Shown: positions 1 to 7,891, counted from the stretch's first letter. The stretch: 18,528 nt of DNA from Gammaproteobacteria bacterium (GCA_018667205.1 JABIVN010000518.1:1-18528), one strand, 5' to 3'. Notes: a model not told the origin generated them from the letters alone. Translations and numbers: made by a program.

Positions 1-685
1 AATCCCGCTCGAACAGGTAGACAGCGCTGCCCAGTGCGTCGCAAAAGATCTGAACTTCAACATGTCGGGGCTGTTCAAGATACTTTTCTACGAGCATGTC
101 GCTGTCGCCGAAGCCTGATAGGGCTTCTCGCTTTGCTGCGGCAAGCGCCTCATCAAACTCCCCCGGGGCATGGACTTGTCGCATGCCTTTTCCACCGCCA
201 CCTGACACTGCCTTCAACAATACTGGGTAGCCAATCTCTTCGGCTGCGTTCTTTAGCAACTTAGGGTCCTGGTCCGCGCCGTGATATCCGGGCAGTAAAG
301 GTACGCCGGCCTCTGCCATCAGTATTTTTGCGGCAGATTTGGAACCCATGGCCCTAATGGCAGCTTCCGGTGGGCCGATGAAAACGACATTGTTGGTTTC
401 ACAGAGTTGACAGAATAGGGCGTTCTCCGATAGAAATCCGTAGCCGGGATGAATCGCCTCGCTGCCAGTTTGTATTGCGGCTTGTAACACATTTTCCATT
501 AACAGGTATGAGGCTGCGGGTGCCGAGCCGCCAATATGCACCGCCTCATCGGCCATCTGCACGTGTAGGGCGTTTGAATCAGCATCTGAATAGACAGCCA
601 CCGTTCGTATGCCGAGTTTTCTGGCGGTTCGAATCACCCTGCAGGCGATCTCGCCGCGGTTTGCGATAAGAATTTTGGCAAACAT
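1..685 (-). CDS. liuD: Methylcrotonyl-CoA carboxylase alpha (biotin-carboxylase) subunit, partial
   Basis: Only the first 228 codons are in the window; the gene continues past base 1. The product starts [20 protein letters not shown], the classic biotin carboxylase N-terminus. The [10 protein letters not shown] motif lies near residues 79-88 and the glycine-rich ATP-grasp loop SGGGGKGM near 161-168. The family carboxylates biotin with ATP and bicarbonate; with the beta subunit it converts 3-methylcrotonyl-CoA to 3-methylglutaconyl-CoA in leucine breakdown. The C-terminal biotin carrier domain is outside the window. The start is supported by an AGGAGT ribosome site 8-9 bases upstream. It lies 37 bp after liuB on the same strand, which is why it is assigned to methylcrotonyl-CoA carboxylase rather than to propionyl- or geranyl-CoA carboxylase. 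The enzyme class is very secure; the substrate rests on context. Confidence 0.93.
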   Translation of the reverse strand, partial: MFAKILIANRGEIACRVIRTARKLGIRTVAVYSDADSNALHVQMADEAVHIGGSAPAASYLLMENVLQAAIQTGSEAIHPGYGFLSENALFCQLCETNNVVFIGPPEAAIRAMGSKSAAKILMAEAGVPLLPGYHGADQDPKLLKNAAEEIGYPVLLKAVSGGGGKGMRQVHAPGEFDEALAAAKREALSGFGDSDMLVEKYLEQPRHVEVQIFCDALGSAVYLFERD

Positions 686-722
686 CTAGTGGACTCCTGT
701 GCGAAAAATTGAAATGTTTTAG

Positions 723-2333
723 CTACATCCTAAAGACGCCGAAACGTGTCTCAGCGATTGGCTTATTAAGTGAGGCGGATAGGGCGAGCCCTAGGATGCG
801 CCTGGTGTCCGTTGGATCTATCACGCCGTCATCCCAAAGTCGTGCGCTGGCGTAGTAGGGATGCCCTTCAGTATCAAAGTTATCGATGATCGGTCGTTTG
901 AAAGCCTGTTCATCCTCGATGGCCCATTCGTCGCCGGCATTTTCAATTTGTGTTCGTCTTACCTGGGCAAGCACGCCGGCCGCTTGTTCACCGCCCATGA
1001 CTGAAATCCGAGCATTGGGCCACATGAACAGGAAGTTAGGATCATAGGCGCGACCGCACATCCCGTAGTTTCCGGCGCCGTATGAGTTGCCGATAATGAG
1101 GGTCAGTTTGGGTACCTTGGCACTCGCCACGGCCGTTACCATCTTGGCGCCGTGTTTGGCGATGCCGCCGGCTTCATACTGTTGCCCGACCATGAAGCCG
1201 GTAATGTTTTGCAGGAAAATGAGCGGGATTTTTCGTTGTGCGCACAGCTCAATAAAGTGTGCGCCTTTTTGTGCAGACTCACTGAACAAGACGCCGTTGT
1301 TACCGACGATGCCGACAGGATAGCCGTACAGCCTGGCGAAACCGCAGACTAAAGTGGTGCCATAAAGTGCTTTGAACTCGTCGAACTCAGAGCCGTCGAA
1401 GACGCGAGCGATGATCTCGCGAACATCGTAAGGTTGGCGGACATTTTTTGGTACGATACCCTTGAGGTCGCTGGCCGGGTACAGGGGTTCAACACTATCT
1501 TTTACGTCTAGTGAAAGGGGTTTTACCCGATTCAGTCTTCCGACAGCATTTCTGGCAAGTTGAAGCGCATGATGATCGTTTCTGGCGTAGTGGTCGGTTA
1601 CCCCGGAATCTCTGGAATGTACCTCTGCGCCGCCTAGTTCCTCGGCGGTTACTTCCTCACCCGTCGCCATCTTGACGAGGGGAGGGCCAGCCAGAAAGAT
1701 CGTCCCTTGGTTCTTCACGATGATGGATTCGTCTGCCATAGCAGGCACATAGGCACCACCTGCTGTGCAGGAACCCATCACAACCGCTATCTGGGGGATG
1801 TTCAATGCCGACATGTTGGCCTGGTTGAAAAAAATTCGGCCAAAGTGGTGCCTGTCGGGAAAGACTTCATCCTGGTTTGGCAGGTTGGCGCCACCTGAAT
1901 CCACAAGGTAGATGCAGGGCAAGTGGTTTTCTTGCGCGATGTCCTGTGCGCGAAGATGCTTTTTCACGGTGGCGGGGTAATAGGTGCCACCTTTAACGGT
2001 AGCGTCATTAACAACAATAACGCACTCCTGGCCGTTCACTCGACCGATACCCGTAATAATCCCGGCGGCTGGCACATCATCTTTGCCATACATATTGTGC
2101 GCAGCGAGTTGCGAGAATTCTAAAAAGGGCGACCCGGGGTCTACCAGCGCGTTAATCCTGTCGCGGGGCAACAGCTTGCCGCGAGAGATGTGCCGTTTCT
2201 GGTAGCGTTCACCGCCACCCAGTTTGATTCTTTCCACCTGGGCTTGCAGGTCGCTTACCAGGCGCTGCATGTGCTCCGTGTTGTCGATAAAATCCTGCGA
2301 GCGAGAATTGATTTTTGTCTTGATGGCGCTCAT
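723..2333 (-). CDS. liuB: Methylcrotonyl-CoA carboxylase beta (carboxyltransferase) subunit
   Basis: The 536-residue product has the normal length for the carboxyltransferase subunit of methylcrotonyl-CoA carboxylase. It moves the carboxyl group from biotin to 3-methylcrotonyl-CoA in the cytoplasmic leucine/isovalerate pathway. The N-terminal half carries [10 protein letters not shown] and the oxyanion region [16 protein letters not shown]. The C-terminal half carries [20 protein letters not shown] and [16 protein letters not shown], all typical of MccB/LiuB. Its start is 3 bp after the liuA stop, so it is probably translationally coupled, and liuD follows 37 bp downstream. Geranyl-CoA carboxylase AtuC is the main alternative, but the adjacent isovaleryl-CoA dehydrogenase and LiuR-type regulator favour LiuB. 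Confidence 0.95.
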   Translation of the reverse strand: MSAIKTKINSRSQDFIDNTEHMQRLVSDLQAQVERIKLGGGERYQKRHISRGKLLPRDRINALVDPGSPFLEFSQLAAHNMYGKDDVPAAGIITGIGRVNGQECVIVVNDATVKGGTYYPATVKKHLRAQDIAQENHLPCIYLVDSGGANLPNQDEVFPDRHHFGRIFFNQANMSALNIPQIAVVMGSCTAGGAYVPAMADESIIVKNQGTIFLAGPPLVKMATGEEVTAEELGGAEVHSRDSGVTDHYARNDHHALQLARNAVGRLNRVKPLSLDVKDSVEPLYPASDLKGIVPKNVRQPYDVREIIARVFDGSEFDEFKALYGTTLVCGFARLYGYPVGIVGNNGVLFSESAQKGAHFIELCAQRKIPLIFLQNITGFMVGQQYEAGGIAKHGAKMVTAVASAKVPKLTLIIGNSYGAGNYGMCGRAYDPNFLFMWPNARISVMGGEQAAGVLAQVRRTQIENAGDEWAIEDEQAFKRPIIDNFDTEGHPYYASARLWDDGVIDPTDTRRILGLALSASLNKPIAETRFGVFRM

Positions 2334-2336
2334 GGG

Positions 2337-3506
2337 TTAGCCCGCCTCTGAGAAAAGTTCGCGACCAATTAACATACGGCGGATCTCTGAAGTGCCTGCG
2401 CCAATCTCATAAAGTTTAGCGTCACGAAGCAGGCGGCCTGTATCGTAGTCATTAATATAGCCGTTACCGCCTAATGCCTGGATGGCCTGCAGTGCACACT
2501 GCGTTGCCTGCTCTGCCGTGTAAAGAATGACCGCGGCCGCGTCTTTTCGGTTTTCAAGGCCGCGATCGCAGGCCCGCGCAACCGCATACAGATAGGCTCG
2601 GCTGGCGTTGAGGACGGTGTACATATCTGCAAGCTTCCCCTGCATCAATTGGAATTCACCGATCGCTTGACCAAACTGTTTCCGGTCATGAACGTAAGGT
2701 ACGACGATATCCATGCAAGCCTGCATAATGCCAACGGGGCCGCCAGAAAGAACCGTCCGCTCGAAATCGAGTCCCGACATTAGCACTCGAACGCCTTCGC
2801 CCTCGCGGCCAAGTATATTGGCCGCCGGGACTTCGCAGTCTTCGAAAACCAGTTCGCAGGTATTGGACCCTCGCATACCAAGTTTGTCGAGTTTTGGTGC
2901 CTGGGTGAATCCGCTAAAACCGCGTTCAACAATAAACGCAGTCATACCGCGTGAACCGGCACTGCTGTCGGTCTTGGCGTAAATGACGTAGGTGTTCGCG
3001 TCAGGACCGTTGGTGATCCACATCTTGTTGCCGTTCAGGATATAGACGTCGCCTTTTTTCTCGGCTTTAAGTTTCATGCTGACAACATCGGAGCCTGCAC
3101 CCGGCTCTGACATGGCAAGGGCGCCGACATGTTCGCCGGAGCAAAGCTTTGGTAAATACTTGGTTTTTTGTTGTGCAGAGCCGTTTTTGTGAATCTGGTT
3201 AACGCAGAGGTTCGAGTGCGCGCCGTAAGATAGGCCGACCGAAGCTGAAGCCCGGCTGATTTCTTCCATTGCAACGACATGGGCCAGGTAGCCCATATTG
3301 CTGCCCCCAAATTCTTCTGCCACGGTGACGCCGAGAATACCGAGATCACCCATCTTTCGCCAAAGGTCCGCTGGGAACTCATTGTTCTTGTCTATTTCGG
3401 AGGCGCGAGGAGCTATTTCTGCCTGGGCGAACTGATACACGAGGTCGCGCAACATGTCGAGATCTTCACCCAGACCGTGATCCAGCATGGCATAAGATGT
3501 GTTCAT
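2337..3506 (-). CDS. liuA: Isovaleryl-CoA dehydrogenase
   Basis: This acyl-CoA dehydrogenase oxidises isovaleryl-CoA to 3-methylcrotonyl-CoA, using FAD and passing electrons to ETF. The first family signature [12 protein letters not shown] lies near residues 129-140. The second is near the C-terminus ([20 protein letters not shown], then [18 protein letters not shown]). The catalytic glutamate sits in [12 protein letters not shown] (about E249), the helix position specific to isovaleryl-CoA dehydrogenases, rather than the C-terminal position of short- and medium-chain enzymes. The frame is open to an ATG at 3521, but the ATG at 3506 has a GGGAAGAA ribosome site 5 bases upstream and gives 389 residues, close to the family length. 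It is second in the operon, 37 bp after liuR and 3 bp before liuB. Confidence 0.94.
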   Translation of the reverse strand: MNTSYAMLDHGLGEDLDMLRDLVYQFAQAEIAPRASEIDKNNEFPADLWRKMGDLGILGVTVAEEFGGSNMGYLAHVVAMEEISRASASVGLSYGAHSNLCVNQIHKNGSAQQKTKYLPKLCSGEHVGALAMSEPGAGSDVVSMKLKAEKKGDVYILNGNKMWITNGPDANTYVIYAKTDSSAGSRGMTAFIVERGFSGFTQAPKLDKLGMRGSNTCELVFEDCEVPAANILGREGEGVRVLMSGLDFERTVLSGGPVGIMQACMDIVVPYVHDRKQFGQAIGEFQLMQGKLADMYTVLNASRAYLYAVARACDRGLENRKDAAAVILYTAEQATQCALQAIQALGGNGYINDYDTGRLLRDAKLYEIGAGTSEIRRMLIGRELFSEAG

Positions 3507-3543
3507 TGAAATTCTTCCCATTGATTTTTAGTGGGTGGAAGTG

Positions 3544-3939
3544 CTAGTTAACTTTTTTTGTTGTCTCTTTATCTTTCGTCGCAGCGAGTGAGCGTGCTTC
3601 CCATGCGTCAAGGTCAATAATCATGCGTTCGAGTTCCTGCTTCTGAGTTTGGAGTTGCTGTCTTCGCGATTGAATCTTTTCGATAAGAGTTTCAAGTTGT
3701 TTTTTGTTGTCAGAGGCCGGGTCATACATGGCGATCAGGTCGGCGCTTTGCGTCAGAGACAACCCCAGCGTCTTGCCGCGTAGAATCAGTATCAGTCGAG
3801 CCCTGTCAGCCCCTGAGTAAGCCCTGTTCTGGCCAGATCGAACGGGTGACAGAAGGCCTTTTTCTTCATAAAAACGCAGGGTTCTCGTGGTGACATCGAA
3901 CTCCTGGGACAATTCACTAATAGAGTATTGGCTGCTCAT
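3544..3939 (-). CDS. liuR: MerR-family regulator of the leucine/isovalerate operon
   Basis: The 131-residue protein has an N-terminal MerR winged helix-turn-helix (residues about 6-70: YSISELSQEFDVTTRTLRFY, then EEKGLLSP). A long charged coiled-coil dimerisation helix follows (about 77-113, rich in Gln, Lys and Glu). It lacks the cysteine cluster of metal-sensing MerR proteins, as expected for LiuR, which responds to a pathway acyl-CoA in studied proteobacteria. It is the first gene of the operon, directly followed by liuA, so it probably controls its own transcription through the palindrome 24 bp upstream. No Shine-Dalgarno sequence precedes its ATG; the predicted transcription start falls almost at the start codon. 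The family is certain; the LiuR name rests on its neighbours and the operator shape. Confidence 0.9.
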   Translation of the reverse strand: MSSQYSISELSQEFDVTTRTLRFYEEKGLLSPVRSGQNRAYSGADRARLILILRGKTLGLSLTQSADLIAMYDPASDNKKQLETLIEKIQSRRQQLQTQKQELERMIIDLDAWEARSLAATKDKETTKKVN

Positions 3940-3948
3940 AGGGAGTGA

Positions 3949-3978
3949 ATCCTAGCGTAACGTTTACGTTAACGTCAA
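3949..3978 (-). promoter_or_regulatory. Predicted liuR operon promoter overlapping a LiuR-type operator
   Basis: Read on the minus strand there is a TTGACG -35 (3973-3978), an 18-base spacer and a TAGGAT -10 (3949-3954). The spacer region holds the perfect palindrome ACGTTAACGT (3966-3975) overlapped by a second inverted repeat, TAACGT-TT-ACGTTA (3958-3971). Known LiuR sites in proteobacteria are palindromes built on TTTACGTAAACGTAAA-like sequence, and long-spacer promoters spanned by the operator are the rule for MerR regulators. Only 9 bases separate the -10 from the liuR ATG. Confidence 0.7.
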
Positions 3979-4072
3979 TTATTGATTTTGGCCGAGACGC
4001 CACCTACGATCGCAAGGCAGCGGTGTTTTAGAGGCTGGTCGTCTGCCTGAGTACGAACACTGAATGTTTCCA

Positions 4073-4114
4073 GTGCCTCTCTGACGAACAATGCCTCTCT
4101 GAAAAAGAATGCCT
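4073..4114. repeat. Imperfect 18-bp tandem repeat, about 2.3 copies
   Basis: Two adjacent 18-base units (4073-4090 and 4091-4108) both carry TGCCTCTCTGA followed by an A-rich stretch. A third partial copy (ATGCCT) begins at 4109. The repeat lies between the monooxygenase stop and the liuR promoter. No function is evident. Confidence 0.55.
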
Positions 4115-4166
4115 AAAAACCATCCTGCAGAAACCGTCGGGCGCTACGATATCCGGTGGTAACACC

Positions 4167-4178
4167 GTCAACGTTGAC
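4167..4178. promoter_or_regulatory. Perfect 12-bp palindrome GTCAACGTTGAC
   Basis: The sequence is identical on both strands and lies 3 bp downstream of the monooxygenase stop codon, in the 242-bp gap before liuR. It shares the AACGTT core style of the liuR operator but differs in its flanks. It may be an operator for an unseen regulator or a chance palindrome. Confidence 0.3.
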
Positions 4179-4181
4179 TCG

Positions 4182-5414
4182 TCACGCCCGGGAGAGTTCC
4201 ATGGAACCGGCCGGCCGATCGTATCCAACGAACGTTTTTCCTAAGTCTTCGTAGTGCCGGTAAGAGATCAGCGCATGGTTTGCGGCCTGTTGTGCATCCC
4301 GTAGCTGACGCTCGAGCGGGCTGTCCATTCTCCTGCCAGTTGTGCCCGCCGTATTGTTGATCATGCCAACGACCTTGCGGGTGGATTGCGCGGCATGTGC
4401 ACAGGCCAGAAGAGCCGGCCAGAAATACTCCCAGTCGGGCGATAGTCGTCCACCGTCTTCCGGGAGTGGCCCGAGGTGTTCTTCCAAGCGGTCCTGGGTT
4501 TCCATGACAAAAGCTCGGGCGGCCATCAATGTCGCCTGGGCTTCACCAATGCGGTATTGAACCTGAGGTTGGTCCTTAAGGTTTGAGGTAGAACCCCATG
4601 GTGTTTTTTCCTGTGCTAGCGCGATGAAGGTATCGATAGCGCCTCTGCAGACACCAAGCGCAACCGCGGCTTTGTTATAGACTGCGTGGGTGGGGTTTCG
4701 ATAAGTCGGGTTTGCCCAAATCTTGCTCGGTGCCAGGGACCGGAATGGAAGAAGGTGCTCGGGTGGCACATAACAATGAGTCATCCGGACGTCGTGGCTG
4801 CCGGAACCGCGCATTCCCGCCGTATCCCAAGTGTCGATAATCTCGAATTCGTCGCGAGGTATCATAAAGGATGCCTGAGCTGGTTGGCCCGTGGTTTCGT
4901 CGATGGTCATTGCGCCCATCAGGTAGTTCCAGTTCGCGTTTTGGCAACCACTCGCGAATGAGCCCTGGTAGTTCAATCGCCAACCCTCTCCATCTTGTTG
5001 GGCGCTTCGTCCGGGACTGGGACCATTGGCCGGACCGTGTCCAGAACACACCAGCGCATCCCAGTCGTCGAAGATTTTTTCTGCCAGAGTAGGATCCATG
5101 CGACGGATCACCAGCGCGTTGATCTCGGAAGATATTTGGGTACACCATCCGACTGATCCGTCGATGGCGGAAACCGCTTCAATGATTTCTATCTGTTCGC
5201 GGGCTCTTAGGTTCTCGCCACCAAGTTCACTCGGTAGTGCAAAGCGATAGAGACCCTGATCAGCCATGTCCTTTGAGGCCCAGGCTGGCAGGTGTCGAAG
5301 CTTCTGGGCTTCATCTCCTGCCGCCACTAGTGATTCTTTCATCGCGGCGATGCGGTCCAAGGGGGGTGTTTTCGAGATTTCCTTCTGTCGTTCTATGATT
5401 TCTGCTCGAACCAT
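4182..5414 (-). CDS. Acyl-CoA-dehydrogenase-fold flavin-dependent monooxygenase (HsaA/HpaH-like)
   Basis: The 410-residue protein has the acyl-CoA dehydrogenase fold but belongs to the oxygenase branch typified by HsaA and the C2 component of 4-hydroxyphenylacetate 3-hydroxylase. These are cytoplasmic enzymes that use reduced flavin from a separate reductase to hydroxylate phenolic substrates. Evidence is the N-terminal helical region with FALPSELGGE (about 58-67), AVSAIDGSVGWCTQISSEIN near 80-99, the beta-domain phrase YQGSFASGC, and DTWDTAGMRGSGSHDV, where group-D monooxygenases bind flavin. The C-terminal helical domain has the RRMDSPLERQLRDAQQAANH pattern. A GGAGA ribosome site supports the start. 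No flavin reductase is seen beside it. The VOC protein upstream on the same strand suggests a hydroxylation/ring-cleavage pair. The exact substrate is unknown, and a plain acyl-CoA dehydrogenase role is less likely. Confidence 0.82.
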   Translation of the reverse strand: MVRAEIIERQKEISKTPPLDRIAAMKESLVAAGDEAQKLRHLPAWASKDMADQGLYRFALPSELGGENLRAREQIEIIEAVSAIDGSVGWCTQISSEINALVIRRMDPTLAEKIFDDWDALVCSGHGPANGPSPGRSAQQDGEGWRLNYQGSFASGCQNANWNYLMGAMTIDETTGQPAQASFMIPRDEFEIIDTWDTAGMRGSGSHDVRMTHCYVPPEHLLPFRSLAPSKIWANPTYRNPTHAVYNKAAVALGVCRGAIDTFIALAQEKTPWGSTSNLKDQPQVQYRIGEAQATLMAARAFVMETQDRLEEHLGPLPEDGGRLSPDWEYFWPALLACAHAAQSTRKVVGMINNTAGTTGRRMDSPLERQLRDAQQAANHALISYRHYEDLGKTFVGYDRPAGSMELSRA

Positions 5415-5639
5415 TTCCGTTTGTCTCCAGGGTCATTGAGTAAAGAGATTATGCGTACCGCGCTCGTGATGCCAGTCATGCTGCCTGCTTCTTCTTAAGA
5501 ATGCCTTTTGGTAACAGTAAGTACTACCTAAATTATTGAGTTGCCTGTTATTTTATTAACGAAAAGAATGGAGCGGGATTTCGCCAAAGTTGCGGCTACT
5601 GTTTAAAAAGGGGGTTGAAATTGGGAACCTAGCCTAGAG

Positions 5640-5681
5640 GTAACCCGCAGATGCAGTCATGATGGCATCGAAGCGGGTTAC
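5640..5681. other. Two-part stem-loop 3' of the VOC gene
   Basis: Perfect outer arms GTAACCCGC (5640-5648) and GCGGGTTAC (5673-5681) enclose inner arms GATGC (5650-5654) and GCATC (5665-5669), leaving a 10-base loop. It starts 19 bp past the stop of the minus-strand VOC gene. No T-run follows on either strand, so it is not a classical intrinsic terminator. It could be an mRNA 3'-end stabiliser or a protein-binding site. Confidence 0.5.
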
Positions 5682-5700
5682 GGGTCGTCAGCAGTGAAAG

Positions 5701-6225
5701 TCAGGGTCTGTTAATCCAATCGCCTTTAGCATCATCGCGTTTGCTAAAGGCGGGCTTGTTGCTGAAAGTCTCTTTCACCCAAGCCAGTGTCTGTTCCTTG
5801 TTAAGGCTGGTATCCCAAAATACGCCATCAGGCTGGGCTACATGCCATGGCGTATCCCAGAAGACCTCTAGGCCGTTGCCTTCAGGATCGTTGAAATAGA
5901 GGGACAGAGTGTTGCCATGGGACAACGGTAATATGTTCACGCCGGCTAATTCGAGTTTATTGTGTAGCGTTTTCACATCCTCGAAAGATTCGACCCGAAA
6001 GGCAAGGTGGTTCAGTGAATTGGCTGCGTCCTGGTCTGTTCGCGAGGAGACGATCGCCAATTGGTGGTGCTCGTCTTTGTTTTGGCTCATGAAAATAATG
6101 TTCGGACCGTTTTCGGTGGTCTGGCCCCTATCGCTAATGTTAAATCCAAGCGTTTCGGTGTAAAAGTCCAGGATTCCCTTCTCGTCTCTTACGTTCAGAA
6201 CTGCGTGTGACCAGCTAAGTTTCAT
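5701..6225 (-). CDS. VOC-family protein, extradiol ring-cleavage dioxygenase/glyoxalase-like
   Basis: This 174-residue protein carries one vicinal oxygen chelate domain made of two beta-alpha-beta-beta-beta halves. The likely metal ligands are H7 (SHAVLNV), H73 (NSLNHLAFRV) and E120 (NGLEVFWDT), the two-His-one-Glu set of extradiol dioxygenases; H54 in EHHQLAI is a possible fourth. NDPEGNGLEVF near 112-122 is the hallmark C-terminal strand of the family. The short length fits single-domain (type I, small) extradiol enzymes or glyoxalase/fosfomycin-resistance relatives. A strong AGGAGGAAAG ribosome site fixes the start. It lies 286 bp upstream of the monooxygenase on the same strand and is divergent from an FAH-family hydrolase, so a catechol or similar intermediate is the plausible substrate. 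Fold very sure, reaction inferred. Confidence 0.83.
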   Translation of the reverse strand: MKLSWSHAVLNVRDEKGILDFYTETLGFNISDRGQTTENGPNIIFMSQNKDEHHQLAIVSSRTDQDAANSLNHLAFRVESFEDVKTLHNKLELAGVNILPLSHGNTLSLYFNDPEGNGLEVFWDTPWHVAQPDGVFWDTSLNKEQTLAWVKETFSNKPAFSKRDDAKGDWINRP

Positions 6226-6773
6226 TCGATCTTTCCTCCTGACATCAGGCTTTTGGGCCCCATGGTGGATAGGTAATAAGGTTTGTTAATGCTGGCTTTT
6301 TTAAAAGCCTCGGGATCCTCTTGAGTTCGTGCCAGCGCTAAGGAACCTGGGCGCAAACTTAGGTTGTAACGCGACCAGTGTCGCACAGCGCCAAGTTTAA
6401 ATTCGGCGTGCGTCGAGGCTTGATCGTAACATCAATAACGAGCCAGTCTGCGTTATTCCCGAGACGCTGCCAATGATGTTCGAGTACACAAAGTACATCA
6501 ATGCATAGCGAGGTAATGGCCACAGTCATCTTTAGGCGCTACCATTGTTTGCTGAAATTGAACAGCACAGCACAGAACGATTGAACGGTTTCTGCGCGTG
6601 CTATATCCAGCGTTGCAAGAAGCCGAGCGAGTTACCAATCGTCGTTTACCCGGGTTGGCATTAACAGCTGTCAGGCAGCTTAAAGATCCAAGGGTTTTTG
6701 GGAAACACAGTATGCTCATAACAAGCATTAAACGAACACCAAGCGTTAAACGAACACCAAGGAGGGAAACGCG
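6226..6773. other. 548-bp divergent intergenic region between VOC and FAH genes
   Basis: No gene can be supported confidently here. It must hold the promoters of both divergent catabolic genes. Visible elements are the near-palindrome GGCTTTTTTAAAAGCC (6294-6309), a hairpin GCGAC-CAGT-GTCGC (6371-6384) nested between GGCGC (6350-6354) and GCGCC (6388-6392), an inverted repeat AGCTG-TCAGG-CAGCT (6666-6680) and an 18-bp direct repeat next to the FAH start. A 56-codon minus-strand ORF (6359-6529) is possible but unproven. A regulator acting on both sides would most likely bind here. Confidence 0.6.
6726..6761. repeat. 18-bp tandem duplication in the FAH leader
   Basis: Units 6726-6743 and 6744-6761 match at 17 of 18 bases, each containing TTAAACGAACACCAAG. 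The second copy runs straight into the AAGGAGG ribosome site of the following gene; the first copy is followed by AAGCG instead. The difference falls at the ribosome site, so this looks like a recent slip that moved the leader. Confidence 0.85.
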
Positions 6774-7643
6774 ATGAAACTGGCCACTTATTCAACGTCT
6801 GACGACGCCACACCAAGAGTTGGCCTGGTGCGAGACAAGGAACTCGTTCCACTGGCGGACAATGGCATAAAGGGGGACATGACGTCGTTGCTCGAGGCGG
6901 GGATTGATATCAATGTCATAGAGACAGTGACAAAAGGGAAACCGGGATTACCCCTATCCTCTGTCACATTGCATGCACCCGTGCCGCTGCCCGGGAAAAT
7001 ACTCGCCCTTGGACTTAACTACGGTGATCACATCGCCGAAACAGGTTTTAAAAAGCCCGAGTTCCAGATGTGGTTCAACAAACAAAGAAACTGTGCGAAC
7101 GGTCCTTATGCAGACATCAACTTGCCCGTGGTCTCGGACAATCTAGACTATGAGGCTGAGCTTTGCCTGGTCATCGGAAAACGTTGTAAGCACGTTCCTG
7201 TGGAACGAGCGCATGAGGTTATTGGCGGTTATTTCTGTGGCAACGATGTCAGCGTGCGTGATTGGCAGCTTCGTGTACCTACCTTTCAGATTGGTAAATC
7301 ATTTGATACCCATGGACCGATGGGGCCATGGCTGGTAACACCGGATGAAGTAGGTAACCCTCACGACCTTGATATTCTATGCGTGGTCAATGGTGAAGAG
7401 CGACAGAGATCTAACACCAAACATCTGATCTTTAACTGCTTCGATGCGATTGCGCATCTCAGCCAGGCATTTACGCTGGATGTCGGTGATGTCCTGTTCA
7501 TGGGCACACCGAGTGGCGTTGGGGTTGCCATGAAGCCCCCTTCATTTATGAAAGTGGGCGATGTTGTTCGTGTTGAGATCGAAAAGTTAGGTTACATCGA
7601 GAATACGGTGGTGGCGGAAAGCGGCGAGACCCTTATTGGTTGA
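6774..7643 (+). CDS. Fumarylacetoacetate hydrolase family protein
   Basis: The 289-residue protein matches the FAH fold, whose members hydrolyse or decarboxylate C-C bonds in beta-diketo or 2-oxo acids, including products of aromatic meta-cleavage. The N-terminal domain (about 1-70) is the usual variable one. The catalytic domain begins at KILALGLNYGDHIAE and carries the divalent-metal ligands E127 and E129 (DYEAELCLVIG) and D158 (GGYFCGNDVSVRD). The KSFDTHGPMGPWL loop and the TPSGVGVAMKPP segment near the C-terminus are also typical. A strong AAGGAGGG site precedes the ATG. It is transcribed away from the VOC and monooxygenase genes across a shared promoter region, consistent with a later step in the same pathway. 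The precise substrate cannot be read from sequence. Confidence 0.9.
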   Translation: MKLATYSTSDDATPRVGLVRDKELVPLADNGIKGDMTSLLEAGIDINVIETVTKGKPGLPLSSVTLHAPVPLPGKILALGLNYGDHIAETGFKKPEFQMWFNKQRNCANGPYADINLPVVSDNLDYEAELCLVIGKRCKHVPVERAHEVIGGYFCGNDVSVRDWQLRVPTFQIGKSFDTHGPMGPWLVTPDEVGNPHDLDILCVVNGEERQRSNTKHLIFNCFDAIAHLSQAFTLDVGDVLFMGTPSGVGVAMKPPSFMKVGDVVRVEIEKLGYIENTVVAESGETLIG

Positions 7644-7650
7644 ACAACGT

Positions 7651-7668
7651 CTTTGTGTCGCCACAAAG
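7651..7668. other. Short perfect hairpin after the FAH gene
   Basis: CTTTGTG (7651-7657) and CACAAAG (7662-7668) form a 7-bp perfect stem with a 4-base loop, 7 bp past the FAH stop. No T-tract follows, so termination efficiency is doubtful, but its position suits an mRNA 3' end. Confidence 0.45.
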
Positions 7669-7696
7669 CCTGGCAGCGGACACCGGTTATTGATAA

Positions 7697-7891
7697 AACA
7701 GGGCCGGTTCCTCGCCCTGGGTTACGCTTGGGATAAAGGGCTACGAAGGCAACCTTGATACCGTGATAGGGTCCACCACAGACCCCAGTGGGTATGTTCA
7801 ATCTCACTATTTCCCACCAGCGCCAGGGCCTTGGTTAACGACCGTTGGCGTGAAATATGACCCCCGTGGTTTGGGCCCGTCTTTCTGTTGA
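7697..7891 (+). pseudogene. Possible remnant of a C-terminal coding segment
   Basis: A 64-codon open stretch with no ATG follows two in-frame stops (7691-7696) and ends at TGA 7889-7891. Its translation has protein-like composition, with phrases such as GYEGNLDTVIG, DPSGYVQSHYFPPAPGPW and TTVGVKYDPRGLG. The end of the stretch, with alternating hydrophobic and aromatic residues, faintly resembles the last strands of an outer-membrane barrel such as a TonB-dependent receptor, but this is only an impression. It may equally be chance open frame. Confidence 0.22.

Noticed and set aside
34..669. Two plus-strand frames at the left edge
   Set aside because: They are antisense to the biotin carboxylase gene, whose 228 codons match the family without a break.
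4675..5148. 157-codon frame inside the monooxygenase gene
   Set aside because: It lies wholly within a well-supported gene in another frame on the same strand; composition is Arg/Pro/Ser-rich with no motif.
7699..7719. CAGGGC...GCCCTG hairpin as a terminator
   Set aside because: The stem is only 6 bp with a 9-base loop and no T-run follows.
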